In this document: piece by piece, positions 56,792 through 64,000 of the stretch
Position numbering within the stretch: the first letter of the stretch is position 1
Layout: the number at the start of each line of letters is the position of its first letter
Source of the DNA: Deinococcus alpinitundrae
Lineage (GTDB): Bacteria > Deinococcota > Deinococci > Deinococcales > Deinococcaceae
DNA: 64,000 nt
Direction of reading: 5' to 3'
NCBI RefSeq assembly: GCF_009982895.1
Contig: NZ_WXZL01000003.1
Coordinates: forward strand, 186,001-250,000
Made by a program: the position numbers and the translations under genes
Notes under the pieces: generated by a model
The model's database searches: none
The model's input: only the letters and a program-made list of their open reading frames with translations
Told to the model about the DNA's origin: nothing

Positions 56792-57304
56792 TCAGGCCGA
56801 AGCGGCTTCCACGTTGATCTGCTTGGAGAGCTGGGTCAACTTCTGGTCGGTGTCCTTTTCCTCCTGCTCGCTGGCTGCCAGCAGATCGGCGTGCTGACCG
56901 AAGCCCAGCACCTCCGCGTAGGTGCGGACCGTGCCGTACCCAGCGATCTCGTAGTGCTCGACCCGCTGCCCGGAGGCGATCAACCCCGCATCCTTGACGG
57001 CAGGTACGGCTTTCTCCTTGATCATGTCGCTGCCCTCGGCCACCAGGCCCTGCATGGCCTTACAGGTGTGTCCGCCGGGAGTCTCGCCCAGATCGGCGAA
57101 GATGCTCTCCAGGCGCTGCAACTGCTGCTGCGTCTGTCCCAGGTGCTCCATGAACCCCTGTTTGAGTTCCGGTGTGCTGGCCGCCTCGGCCATTTTCGGC
57201 AGCGCCTCGGTGAGCTGCGTTTCTGCCGAGTACAGATCGCGCAGCTGCTCAACGTAGAGATCTTTGAGGTCTTTCATCTTCATGCCCAGTCCGAATAGTG
57301 CCAT
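56792..57304 (-). CDS. DUF892 (YciE/YciF-like) ferritin-like protein
   Basis: A 170-residue four-helix protein of the DUF892 family. It opens with KDLKDLYVEQLRDLYSAETQLTEALPKMAEAA and has EHLGQTQQQLQRLESIF, GQRVEHYEIAGYGTVRTYAEVLG and EEKDTDQKLTQLS. The Glu/His pattern across the helices matches a di-iron-type site. Related genes are induced by stress, but the reaction is unknown. GGGAGG lies 6 bases before the ATG at 57304. It stands alone between a converging dehydrogenase and a 322-base gap. Confidence 0.88.
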   Translation of the reverse strand: MALFGLGMKMKDLKDLYVEQLRDLYSAETQLTEALPKMAEAASTPELKQGFMEHLGQTQQQLQRLESIFADLGETPGGHTCKAMQGLVAEGSDMIKEKAVPAVKDAGLIASGQRVEHYEIAGYGTVRTYAEVLGFGQHADLLAASEQEEKDTDQKLTQLSKQINVEAASA

Positions 57305-57626
57305 GTCGTCCTCCCAGGCGTTGGTGCCTGTCCCGAGTCTGACGAACGGCTATGGCTGGGCTATAGGAAAGCCGTGAACAGGTATTTAACCGGCTTTGGG
57401 GTGGGCTTGAAGATGAAGATGGGCGCGGAGGGTGGGAACGCTCAGTCAGCTTCCCTACCCTCACACTCGATCACCCACCGAGTAGAGCCGAGCTGGAGGC
57501 CAACTTGACCGTGCCGAGCCCCAGTGAGCGGCCCAACACCTCGGCGTTCCGATTGGCTCCGGCAAGGTCACCTTCTAGAAAGTCAGACGTTCAGATTCGG
57601 CGCTGGGAGCACTGGGGAAATGGCCT
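57305..57626. other. 322-base gap between DUF892 and alcohol dehydrogenase genes
   Basis: It should hold the leftward DUF892 promoter: TATAGC, about 60 bases upstream of the ATG, has a poor TTAAAT 18 bases before it. An imperfect feature is the inverted repeat AAAGCCG (57368-57374) with CGGCTTT (57391-57397). On the minus strand 57480-57590 reads as a short open tail without family match. Nothing else is recognised. Confidence 0.35.
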
Positions 57627-58712
57627 TCAGGGAAGTTGCGGCTCCAGCACCACCTTGATGGCCTGATCCCGGTAGTCGGCCAGCATCTCGAAGGCCTGAC
57701 GCACCTGTGAGAGCGGCAGGGTGTGGGTCACGATGGCATTCACGTCGATGCGCCCGCTGCGCACATACTCGATGGCCCGCGGGTAGATATCGCCCATCCG
57801 CCGCGAGAGCTTGATGGTCAGCCCCTTGCGGCGCACCTGCGAGCCGGTCAGCGTGAACTCGTCGCCGTCGGGAATGCCCACCAGCACCACCTTGCCGCCG
57901 ATGCGCACCGCCTCAGTGGCGTGGCGCGGGCCGAGCGGGCTGGTCGTCGCCTCGATGACCACGTCCGCCCCGCGCGTGGGCGTGTCGTTCACGGAAGCCA
58001 GGTAACTCGGCACGTCGGCAAACACCGCCGTCGCACCGAGTTCGCGCGCCTTCTCGCGGCGGTATTCGAGCGGGTCGATGACCGCCAGTCTGAGTGCGCC
58101 GCTGATCCGGGCCAGCATCAGCACGTACAGCCCGATGGTGCCCGCGCCCAGAATCGCCAGGTGACTGCCGGGCCGCAGCTTGGCGAGGTCGAGCGCATGC
58201 ATCGCCACGCCGAGCGGTTCGAGCAGGGCCGCCTGGGTGGCGGTGAAGCCCTGGGGCATGGCGTAGACCGTGCTGAGCGGCACCGAGATGTACTCGGCCA
58301 TCGCCCCTGGGTGCGGCGGCGCGCCGACGAAAATCATGTTGGGGCACAGGTGAGGGTTGCCCTCGTGGCACCAGAAGCAGTGGCCGCACGGCTGGGCCGG
58401 ATCGACGGCGACCAGGGTGCCGTCTGCGAGGCCGTAGTCGGCCCCGCTGCCCTCAGCCACCACGCCCGCGAACTCGTGGCCCGGGGTGAAGGCTGCACTC
58501 ACCACGGCTGAGCCGATCTTGCCTTCGTGCCAGTAGTGCAGGTCCGAGCCGCAGACGCTGTTGGCCTGTACCTGGATCAGCACCTCGCCGGGTTTGGGCC
58601 GGGGTTTGTCGATCTGGCCGTACTCGATGTGGTGCGCCCCACGCATGATCGCGGCGGCCATCGGCTGGGGCGGGGCGCTCGGAAGGTCGGCGGACAGGTC
58701 CTGGGTGGTCAC
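57627..58712 (-). CDS. Zinc-dependent alcohol/polyol dehydrogenase (MDR family)
   Basis: A 361-residue medium-chain dehydrogenase of the sorbitol/threonine/idonate type. Catalytic zinc ligands appear as NSVCGSDLHYWHEG (Cys) and TPGHEFAGVV (His-Glu). A structural-zinc-like loop follows (CGHCFWCHEGNPHLC). The cofactor loop is ILGAGTIGLYVLMLAR. It would oxidise a sugar alcohol with NAD(P). The GTG at 58712 has GAGGAG about 9 bases upstream. A perfect 14-bp palindrome 35 bases before it is a likely operator, so a sugar-responsive repressor probably controls it. Confidence 0.88.
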   Translation of the reverse strand: MTTQDLSADLPSAPPQPMAAAIMRGAHHIEYGQIDKPRPKPGEVLIQVQANSVCGSDLHYWHEGKIGSAVVSAAFTPGHEFAGVVAEGSGADYGLADGTLVAVDPAQPCGHCFWCHEGNPHLCPNMIFVGAPPHPGAMAEYISVPLSTVYAMPQGFTATQAALLEPLGVAMHALDLAKLRPGSHLAILGAGTIGLYVLMLARISGALRLAVIDPLEYRREKARELGATAVFADVPSYLASVNDTPTRGADVVIEATTSPLGPRHATEAVRIGGKVVLVGIPDGDEFTLTGSQVRRKGLTIKLSRRMGDIYPRAIEYVRSGRIDVNAIVTHTLPLSQVRQAFEMLADYRDQAIKVVLEPQLP

Positions 58713-59034
58713 CGGAAAACTCCTCTGGGGGTGAGAGAGGGAGAGATGTGAACGTTCACAACAGGGTCAAGTCTACACGGCCAGTGGGTGCGGAAGGTGT
58801 GGCCAGCTTTCAGGAGCGTGGGCAAGGGAAGGGCCAGTCCTGACGAGAATGCGTGCCTCCCTGCCCGCACTGGGGCCTGCACAAAATCCTGATTGATTTG
58901 TCAGCCTGCTTCATCCGATTGGAGCCGGTCTTGAAGTCGCTCAGCTTGAGACATCGAGACGGCGGCGACGGTGCATGGAGAGCAGCACAGCCCCAGGTGC
59001 GCCGACAGACCGGAGTTCTGACCTGCCGGTCTGG
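58713..59034. other. 322-base gap upstream of the alcohol dehydrogenase gene
   Basis: It holds the 14-bp palindrome at 58747-58760 and a minus-strand TTGACC (58770-58765) whose -10 partner is poor. Between 58850 and 59034 no gene, tRNA, repeat or clear terminator for the iol operon was recognised. Confidence 0.4.
58747..58760. promoter_or_regulatory. Perfect palindromic operator TGTGAACGTTCACA
   Basis: TGTGAACGTTCACA is an exact 14-base palindrome with a central CG, like sites of LacI-family sugar repressors. It lies 35 bases before the alcohol dehydrogenase start and just after a minus-strand TTGACC. No regulator gene is adjacent. Confidence 0.6.
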
Positions 59035-59886
59035 TCAATCCTGGGCTGATTTGTCCTGAACTGGCAACTCCTGGATGGGTAAATGCATTGCCCGGCCTGA
59101 CCAGTCCTGGCGCATCCAGGCCCACTGCGCCTCGTCCAGCGGCGGCGTGCTGCGCTGCTCGCCTACAGCCTCACCCGCCATGAAGTTGAGGTAGTAGACG
59201 TTGCTGCCCGGTGCGGCGGCCACCGGGTGATAGCCGCGTGGCGAGAGGATCACATCGCCGTCGCGGGCCAGCAGCAGTTCGTCGAGGCCGTCTTCCGGCG
59301 AGTAGTTGCGGTGAACGGCCCAGCCTTCCGGCGGCTGAATGCGGTAGTGATAGGTTTCCTCGATATACAAGCTGCCGAGTTGCCCGTCGTGGCGGTGCGG
59401 GGGCCAGCCGCTCCAGTTGCCGCTGGGGGTATAGACCTCGTAAAGCAGCAGGCGCTCAGCAGGCAGGTCCGGTCCCAGGATGTGCGAGACCTGCCGGGTG
59501 GCGTTGGCTCCGCCGCGCAGCTCAACACGCATTTCCCTGGGCCCGAACAGCCGCAGCGGCAGCTGGCCTTCCGCTGGAGCGCCGCCGTGCGCGAAGGTAC
59601 TGTCCGCCTGGGCCGTGATGACAAACGCCGTGCCGGGCGGCAGGTAGACGACGTGGGGCAGCTCGGTGAAGACGCTCTCCCGCTTCAGCTCGAAGCGCTG
59701 ACCGCCCGCCTCCAGCGTGAAGTGTCCAGCCTGCGGCACAACGGCCATTTCCAGGCCCCGCGTGTTGCTGCTGAAGGTTTCGCCCGCCCTGAGCTGACGC
59801 ACGCCGAACGACAGGTAGCGCCAGCCTGCCGTCTCAGGCGTCACGCCAAGGTCGCCGAGGGGGCCAGGCTTGAGGTGATGGCTCAC
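59035..59886 (-). CDS. iolB: 5-deoxy-glucuronate isomerase
   Basis: A 283-residue double-cupin enzyme of inositol breakdown that converts 5-deoxy-glucuronate to 5-dehydro-2-deoxy-gluconate. Family motifs are ERLLLYEVYTPSGNWSGWPPHRHDG, YIEETYHYRIQPPEGWAVHRNYS and SPRGYHPVAAAPGSNVYYLNFMAG, which supply His/Glu metal ligands. It overlaps iolG by 4 bases and is the last gene of the leftward iol operon. Confidence 0.93.
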   Translation of the reverse strand: MSHHLKPGPLGDLGVTPETAGWRYLSFGVRQLRAGETFSSNTRGLEMAVVPQAGHFTLEAGGQRFELKRESVFTELPHVVYLPPGTAFVITAQADSTFAHGGAPAEGQLPLRLFGPREMRVELRGGANATRQVSHILGPDLPAERLLLYEVYTPSGNWSGWPPHRHDGQLGSLYIEETYHYRIQPPEGWAVHRNYSPEDGLDELLLARDGDVILSPRGYHPVAAAPGSNVYYLNFMAGEAVGEQRSTPPLDEAQWAWMRQDWSGRAMHLPIQELPVQDKSAQD

Positions 59887-60923
59887 GCGTGTTGTCCGTC
59901 GGCTTGCACCTCGGCCACCTTCACCGCCCGGCCCTCGCGCAGACTCCGCGTACAGGCCAGCGCCAGTCGAAGCGATTCCACCGCATCGAACACTCCCGGC
60001 TGCGGCGGTGCTCCGGCCTGCAATGCGGCGACGAAGGCCCCAATCTCGGCGCGGTAGGCGTCCTTGAAACGGTCCATGAAAAAGTGGTAATGGTCCATCT
60101 GTACGCCCTGGGCGTAGCTCAGCAGCGGCGTCTTGGGGGTGGCGTCCAGCACGAACTTGCCGCCGGAGCCGAAAACCTCGGTGCGCACGTCGTAGCCGTA
60201 GACGGCCCGGCGCGAATTCTGTACCACGCCCTGCGCGCCGCCCACGAATTTCAGCAGCACGGTGGTCGTATCGGCGTCGCCCATATCGGCGATGGCCGGA
60301 TCGATTTTGGCGTCGCCGATCGCCAGCACTTCCTCCACCTCGCCGACCAGAAAGCGGGCGATGTCGAGGTCGTGGATGGCTTGATCGAGGAAAATGCCGC
60401 CCGACACCTTCAAGTAGTCCAGCGGCGGTGGGGCCGGGTCACGTCCGGTGGCGGCGAACTGCTCGATGGTGCCGAGTTCACCCGCCAGAATGCGCTGCTT
60501 CGCCTGCGCGAACCCCGCGTCGAAGCGGCGCTGGAAACCGATCTGAAAGGCCACGCCGCATTCCTCGACCACCCGCATAACACGCTCGGTCTCGCCCAGG
60601 TCGGCGGCCACCGGCTTCTCGCAGAAGATGGCCTTGCCCGCCCGCGCCGCCGCCTCGATCAGCGCCGCGTGGGTGCTGGTGGGCGTCACGATGATGACGG
60701 CTTGCACCTGCGGGTCGTGAATGGCGTCGAGCGGATCGGCGTAGACGGTTGCAGCGCGGGTGAGCTGGGCCAGGCGGGCGGCGGCCTCGGGCAGCGGGTC
60801 GGCCACCGCCATCACCTGCGCTTGTGGCAAGCTGGCCAGCGCCTGGCCGTGCTCGAGACCCATGCGGCCCGCGCCGAGCACGGCAAAGCGGATGGGGGCG
60901 GTGGGGGAGGGAGGATTGGTCAT
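59883..60923 (-). CDS. iolG: Inositol 2-dehydrogenase (Gfo/Idh/MocA family)
   Basis: A 346-residue NAD-dependent dehydrogenase that oxidises myo-inositol to scyllo-inosose. It shows RFAVLGAGRMGLEHGQAL (Rossmann), AIFCEKPVAADLGETERV (EKP) and the catalytic SGGIFLDQAIHDLDIARFLVG (Asp-His pair). The ATG at 60923 is chosen over a longer frame; GGAG lies 10 bases upstream. It is 173 bases from iolC, with a minus-strand TACACT at 61,014-61,019, so it may have an extra promoter. Of the Gfo/Idh genes in the window this is the one best placed for inositol. Confidence 0.9.
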   Translation of the reverse strand: MTNPPSPTAPIRFAVLGAGRMGLEHGQALASLPQAQVMAVADPLPEAAARLAQLTRAATVYADPLDAIHDPQVQAVIIVTPTSTHAALIEAAARAGKAIFCEKPVAADLGETERVMRVVEECGVAFQIGFQRRFDAGFAQAKQRILAGELGTIEQFAATGRDPAPPPLDYLKVSGGIFLDQAIHDLDIARFLVGEVEEVLAIGDAKIDPAIADMGDADTTTVLLKFVGGAQGVVQNSRRAVYGYDVRTEVFGSGGKFVLDATPKTPLLSYAQGVQMDHYHFFMDRFKDAYRAEIGAFVAALQAGAPPQPGVFDAVESLRLALACTRSLREGRAVKVAEVQADGQHA

Positions 60924-61096
60924 GTGGGGGCGACTCCTTGTGGAATTGGTCGGCTTAGTGGGCAAGGTTGAGTGGGTGGGTACGGCGGTCAGGCGCAATG
61001 CCGTTTCAGGGCCAGTGTACGGGTTGACAGACAGGCCACCTGAACGAAGTGCCCGCGCTCTTGTGGTGGGCCTCAGGTCTGAGCGGGGTCACCGCT

Positions 61097-62104
61097 TCAC
61101 CCTCCGTCCATCAGCGCCTGCACCTCGTCCCAGGTGGGGGTGAAGTTGGCGCAGCCGATGCGCGTGACCACGATGGCTCCGCAGGCGTTGCCCAGCCGGG
61201 CGCTCTGCGCCCAGTCCATGCCGCGCAGGCGGCCCGTGATGAGGCCCGCCGCGAAGGCGTCGCCTGCGCCCAGCACGCTCAGCACCTCCACGGCAAAGCC
61301 GGGCACGGGGATCGGTGCCTCATTCTGGCGGTGAACCGTGCAGCCGCGTTCTCCCTCCTTGACCACCACCACCGGCGCGTCCTCCAGCAGGGCAGCGGTA
61401 TTGGCGGCCACGTCGCCGCGAATCTCCGGAGCGGTGACCATGCTGTGGCGGATGACCACGTCCGCCGGGTCTCGCAGCCGGGCCGCGTTGATCTCCTCTT
61501 CGGTGCCGAGAATCACGTCCACGTCGCGCAGCACGCTGCGGATGCTCAGGCCATAGCCGAGGGGGTCCGGCCACTGGTCGGCCCGGAAATCGAGGTCGAA
61601 GTAAACCGTGACGCCTGCCTCGTGTGCCCGCCGCGCCGCGCTGAGGGTCGCCGAGCGGCTGGGGTCTCTCGCCAGGGCCGAGCCGTTGATGACCAGTGCG
61701 CGGGCCGCTTCGATCGGCGCGTCCTGAATATCTTTGATGCTGAGCTGAATGTCGGCGGCGTTCTCGCGGTAAAAGGTGATCGGAAATCTGTCGGGCGGCT
61801 GAATGCCCAGCAGCACGGCGCTGGTACGGGTGCCGGGCTTGCGCGAAATGAAGCGCGTCTCGACCCCCTCGCGCTCCAGCCCCTTCAGGAGAAAATCTCC
61901 GACCTGATCCTCACCCACCGCCGTCAGCAGCGCCGCCCGCACGCCCAGTCGACTCGCCCCCACCGCAATGTTCAGCGGGCTGCCGCCCAGATACGCTCCG
62001 AAGCGGGTGATGTCGGCGAAGGCCGCGCCGATGTCGTCGGAATAGAGGTCGAGGCTGCTGCGGCCCAGGGTGAACAGTTCGGCGGGAAGCGGCTCAGCGG
62101 TCAA
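61097..62104 (-). CDS. iolC: 5-dehydro-2-deoxygluconokinase
   Basis: A 335-residue PfkB-family kinase that phosphorylates 5-dehydro-2-deoxygluconate. The start has LGRSSLDLYSDDIGAAFADITRFGAYLGGSPLNIAVGASRLG, as in IolC. The end holds the anion-hole and catalytic Asp in LSVLGAGDAFAAGLITG. The TTG start at 62104 overlaps the iolE stop as TTGA. Length is normal for the single-domain form, without the C-terminal aldolase-like extension seen in some bacteria. Confidence 0.92.
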   Translation of the reverse strand: MTAEPLPAELFTLGRSSLDLYSDDIGAAFADITRFGAYLGGSPLNIAVGASRLGVRAALLTAVGEDQVGDFLLKGLEREGVETRFISRKPGTRTSAVLLGIQPPDRFPITFYRENAADIQLSIKDIQDAPIEAARALVINGSALARDPSRSATLSAARRAHEAGVTVYFDLDFRADQWPDPLGYGLSIRSVLRDVDVILGTEEEINAARLRDPADVVIRHSMVTAPEIRGDVAANTAALLEDAPVVVVKEGERGCTVHRQNEAPIPVPGFAVEVLSVLGAGDAFAAGLITGRLRGMDWAQSARLGNACGAIVVTRIGCANFTPTWDEVQALMDGG

Positions 62105-63048
62105 AGCGCCGTTCCTTCAACACTTGATGGCGTCAGTCCGTCCAGATAGATCCGGTTGGCCCGCGCACTCACCAGCGGCTCGCCCATGCCCGGCAGCACG
62201 TCCTGCTCCACCGTGATCCAGCCCCGGTAGCCGGTCTGCTCCAGTTCGCCCAGCACCGCCGGGAACGGCACCGCGCCGCGCCCCAGCTCGCAGAAGACGC
62301 CCGCGCCCACCGCCTGCTGGTAGTGGAGGGCACCCTGGCGGGCCTGGGCTGCCACCTCGGCGCTCATGTCCTTGAAGTGCACGTACCAGACACGTTCGCG
62401 GAACTGCTTGAGGCCGTCCAGTACCGTCTGCGGATCGCTGCCGCCACTGCCGTAGAGAAAATGCCCGGTGTCGAACACCAGTCCGATCAGTTCGGGGTCG
62501 GTATGCTTCAGGAATTTGGCGATTTCAGCGGGCGTTTCCACATAACCGCCGCAGTGATGATGAAATACGGTTCGCAGTCCGGTTTCCGCTTTCACCGCGC
62601 GGGCGATGCGCTCTGCTCCGGCGCTGAAGATTTGCCAGTCCGCCGCGTCCAGGCCCAGTTCCGGCTTGATTCGTCCGGCGTGCTGCGCCCTTGCCGGGTC
62701 GCGGCTGTGCTCGTCGGCCAGCACCACCAGCGGCGTCCAGTCGGGGTCGCCCAGATCGGCCACCGCCGCCAGTTGCCGCGCCACCCGCAGCACCCGCATC
62801 TCGCCCTCGGCGTGGGCGCTCTCGTCACGCAGGTACACGCCCTCGTAAGCGCCCAGCATGGTCAGATGGCGCCGACTCAGCGCTTCGCGCAATTCGGTCA
62901 CATCCGTCGGGAAGTAGCCGTAATCACCCAGCTCGGTGCCCCGGTAACCCGCCTGCACCAGCTCGTCGAGCATCCGCGCCGCCGGAACCCCCTCGCCGAA
63001 GCCTTCGATGGTGCCCCACGAGCACGGGGCGTTGCCGAATTGAATCAT
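62101..63048 (-). CDS. iolE: Inosose dehydratase
   Basis: A 315-residue xylose-isomerase-like TIM barrel that dehydrates scyllo-inosose. It opens MIQFGNAPCSWGTIEGFGEG, the hallmark of IolE, then GYRGTELGDYGYFPTD, VFHHHCGGYVETPAEI, GLVFDTGHFLYGSGG and VWYVHFKDMSAEVAAQA with metal-binding Glu, Asp and His. It overlaps iolD by 4 bases and iolC by 4 bases, so the three enzymes are translated together. Confidence 0.93.
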   Translation of the reverse strand: MIQFGNAPCSWGTIEGFGEGVPAARMLDELVQAGYRGTELGDYGYFPTDVTELREALSRRHLTMLGAYEGVYLRDESAHAEGEMRVLRVARQLAAVADLGDPDWTPLVVLADEHSRDPARAQHAGRIKPELGLDAADWQIFSAGAERIARAVKAETGLRTVFHHHCGGYVETPAEIAKFLKHTDPELIGLVFDTGHFLYGSGGSDPQTVLDGLKQFRERVWYVHFKDMSAEVAAQARQGALHYQQAVGAGVFCELGRGAVPFPAVLGELEQTGYRGWITVEQDVLPGMGEPLVSARANRIYLDGLTPSSVEGTAL

Positions 63049-64000
63049 TTGACCTCCGGCGCTACGGTCTCAACCTGGGTGGAGCTGAAGTAAGGAACCT
63101 GCTGAACCACCTTCTCCTGGTAATTCTGGCGGGCCGCCTGCACGCCTGGCTGCCCTGAGACCTCGGCAATCGGCACGTCCCACCAGCTCTCGAAGCCCGG
63201 CACCCGCTCGCGCAGATTCACCGGCACGACGATCACGTGGACGCCGCCCTGCCCGGCGTGGTCCAGCGCTGCCCTCAGTTCAGTCAGACTGCCCGCCAGT
63301 ACGCTCTGAGCGCCCAGCCCCTGCGCCTGCTTGACGAAGTCGAGCGCCACCACCTCGCCGTCGGTGCGCCCGGTGCGCGAATCGCGGCGGCGCAGCTCGT
63401 TGTTGAACGGCTCGGTGCCGCATTCCATTTGCAACCCGCGAATGCTCATGTAGGCGCGGTTGTCGACGAGCACGATGGTCAGGTTCAGGTTCTCCATCAC
63501 CGCCGTCACGATCTCGCTGTTCATCATCAGGTACGAGCCGTCGCCGACCATCACGACCACCCGCCGCTCCGGCTCGGCCAGCGCCACGCCCAGGCCCGCC
63601 GGAATCTCATAGCCCATGCAGGAAAAGCCGTACTCGACGTGGTACGCCTTGCTGTCGGTGGGCCGCCACAGCCGCAGCAAATCGCCCGGCAAGCTGCCCG
63701 CCGCGCAGATGACGGTGGTGTTTGCGCCGGTCGCCTCGTTCACGACGCCGATGACTGCGCCCTGAGACGGCGGCGAGCTGCCGGTGTCGGCTCGCTGCTG
63801 ATCCACCAGCGCATGCCATTCAGCGATCAGCGCTCGGTTTGTCGCTCTCTGTTCGTCTGAAAGTCCCCTCCAGCCTGCCAGTGCTTCGCTCAGGGCGGTG
63901 ATGCCCTCGCGGGCGTCGGCGACGAGGCTCAGCGCGCCCAGCTTGGCGGCGTCCATCGCCACCACGTTCAGCCCGATGAATTTCACGTCCGGATGCTGAA
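63045..64000 (-). CDS. iolD: 3D-(3,5/4)-trihydroxycyclohexane-1,2-dione hydrolase, C-terminal half
   Basis: The last 318 or so codons of a thiamine-diphosphate enzyme; the 5' half lies beyond the right edge. Features are INV/NVVAMDAAKLGALSLVADA (start of the visible part), VICAAGSLPGDLLRLWRP, EYGFSCMGYEIPAGLGVALAEP and the ThDP motif VVVMVGDGSYLMMNSEIVTAV ending in NRAYMSIRGLQ. It hydrolytically opens the trione ring in inositol breakdown. The GTG near 63986 is only an internal codon, since matching sequence continues to the window edge. Confidence 0.92.
   Translation of the reverse strand, partial: QHPDVKFIGLNVVAMDAAKLGALSLVADAREGITALSEALAGWRGLSDEQRATNRALIAEWHALVDQQRADTGSSPPSQGAVIGVVNEATGANTTVICAAGSLPGDLLRLWRPTDSKAYHVEYGFSCMGYEIPAGLGVALAEPERRVVVMVGDGSYLMMNSEIVTAVMENLNLTIVLVDNRAYMSIRGLQMECGTEPFNNELRRRDSRTGRTDGEVVALDFVKQAQGLGAQSVLAGSLTELRAALDHAGQGGVHVIVVPVNLRERVPGFESWWDVPIAEVSGQPGVQAARQNYQEKVVQQVPYFSSTQVETVAPEVK

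Noticed and set aside
58853..59125. Short frames on both strands upstream of the iolB end
   Set aside because: No similarity, no ribosome sites, and one overlaps the end of iolB.

Overview
This window is GC-rich, densely packed bacterial DNA. It most likely comes from a Deinococcus or a close relative in the Deinococcota; this is an inference from several signs and not from a marker gene. The signs are a fused urease gamma-beta subunit, a double-domain PaaB, a promoter site close to the operator described for Thermus PaaR, some start codons sitting directly behind TANNNT-type -10 boxes, and many 4-base stop/start overlaps (ATGA, GTGA, TTGA). No rRNA, tRNA or CRISPR array was seen.

Layout. 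(1) 1-12,558: an apparent uptake and catabolic locus for a peptide-like compound. An IclR regulator, an M24-type peptidase and a zinc peptidase run leftward. A DppA/B/C-type transporter without ATPases runs rightward, followed by a ketopantoate-reductase homologue, a Gfo/Idh oxidoreductase, a DUF885 protein, an RraA-like protein, an SDR and an M29 aminopeptidase. Two matching 15-bp IclR-type palindromes sit in the shared divergent promoter. (2) 12,559-15,731: a probable metal-starvation operon with a zinc-free L28 protein and a ZnuABC-type importer behind a Zur/Fur-like operator. (3) 15,930-20,174: one half of phenylacetate degradation (crotonase, PaaK, PaaZ), with a divergent YdeI-family gene. 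(4) 20,967-28,802: a leftward run of urea importer UrtABCDE, an NCS1 permease and allantoinase. It diverges from (5) 29,044-35,146: urease ureAB-ureC-hypA-hypB-ureE-ureF-ureG-ureD. (6) 35,191-37,997: the phenylacetyl-CoA epoxidase operon paaABCD behind a PaaR-like operator. (7) 38,108-42,204: an amidohydrolase, a sugar isomerase-like protein, a LacI regulator and an oxidoreductase. (8) 42,218-45,408: NAD synthesis (nadM, pncB, nadE). (9) 45,434-50,680: a ThuA/ThuB-like pair and a sugar ABC importer without its own ATPase. (10) 50,681-56,717: a decayed stretch with an IS630-type remnant, a beheaded sugar-binding protein and an aldo/keto reductase pseudogene, interleaved with intact cupin, SMP-30, 3-hydroxyisobutyrate-dehydrogenase-like and aldehyde dehydrogenase genes. 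(11) 56,792-58,712: a DUF892 protein and a zinc alcohol dehydrogenase. (12) 59,035-64,000: leftward inositol catabolism iolD(partial)-iolE-iolC-iolG-iolB.

Together these are accessory nutrient-scavenging modules. Urea is imported by Urt and split by urease, whose nickel is probably delivered by HypA/HypB with UreE/F/G/D. Allantoinase and the NCS1 permease tie ureide use to the same run of genes. Phenylacetate is activated by PaaK, epoxidised by PaaABCD and ring-opened by PaaZ, although the two paa operons are 15 kb apart with the urea/ureide block between them. Inositol, a sugar and a peptide-like compound each have their own cluster. The locus best placed to be an undescribed system is the IclR-controlled region 1-12,558: its transport and enzyme classes are recognisable, but the combination and the substrate are not.
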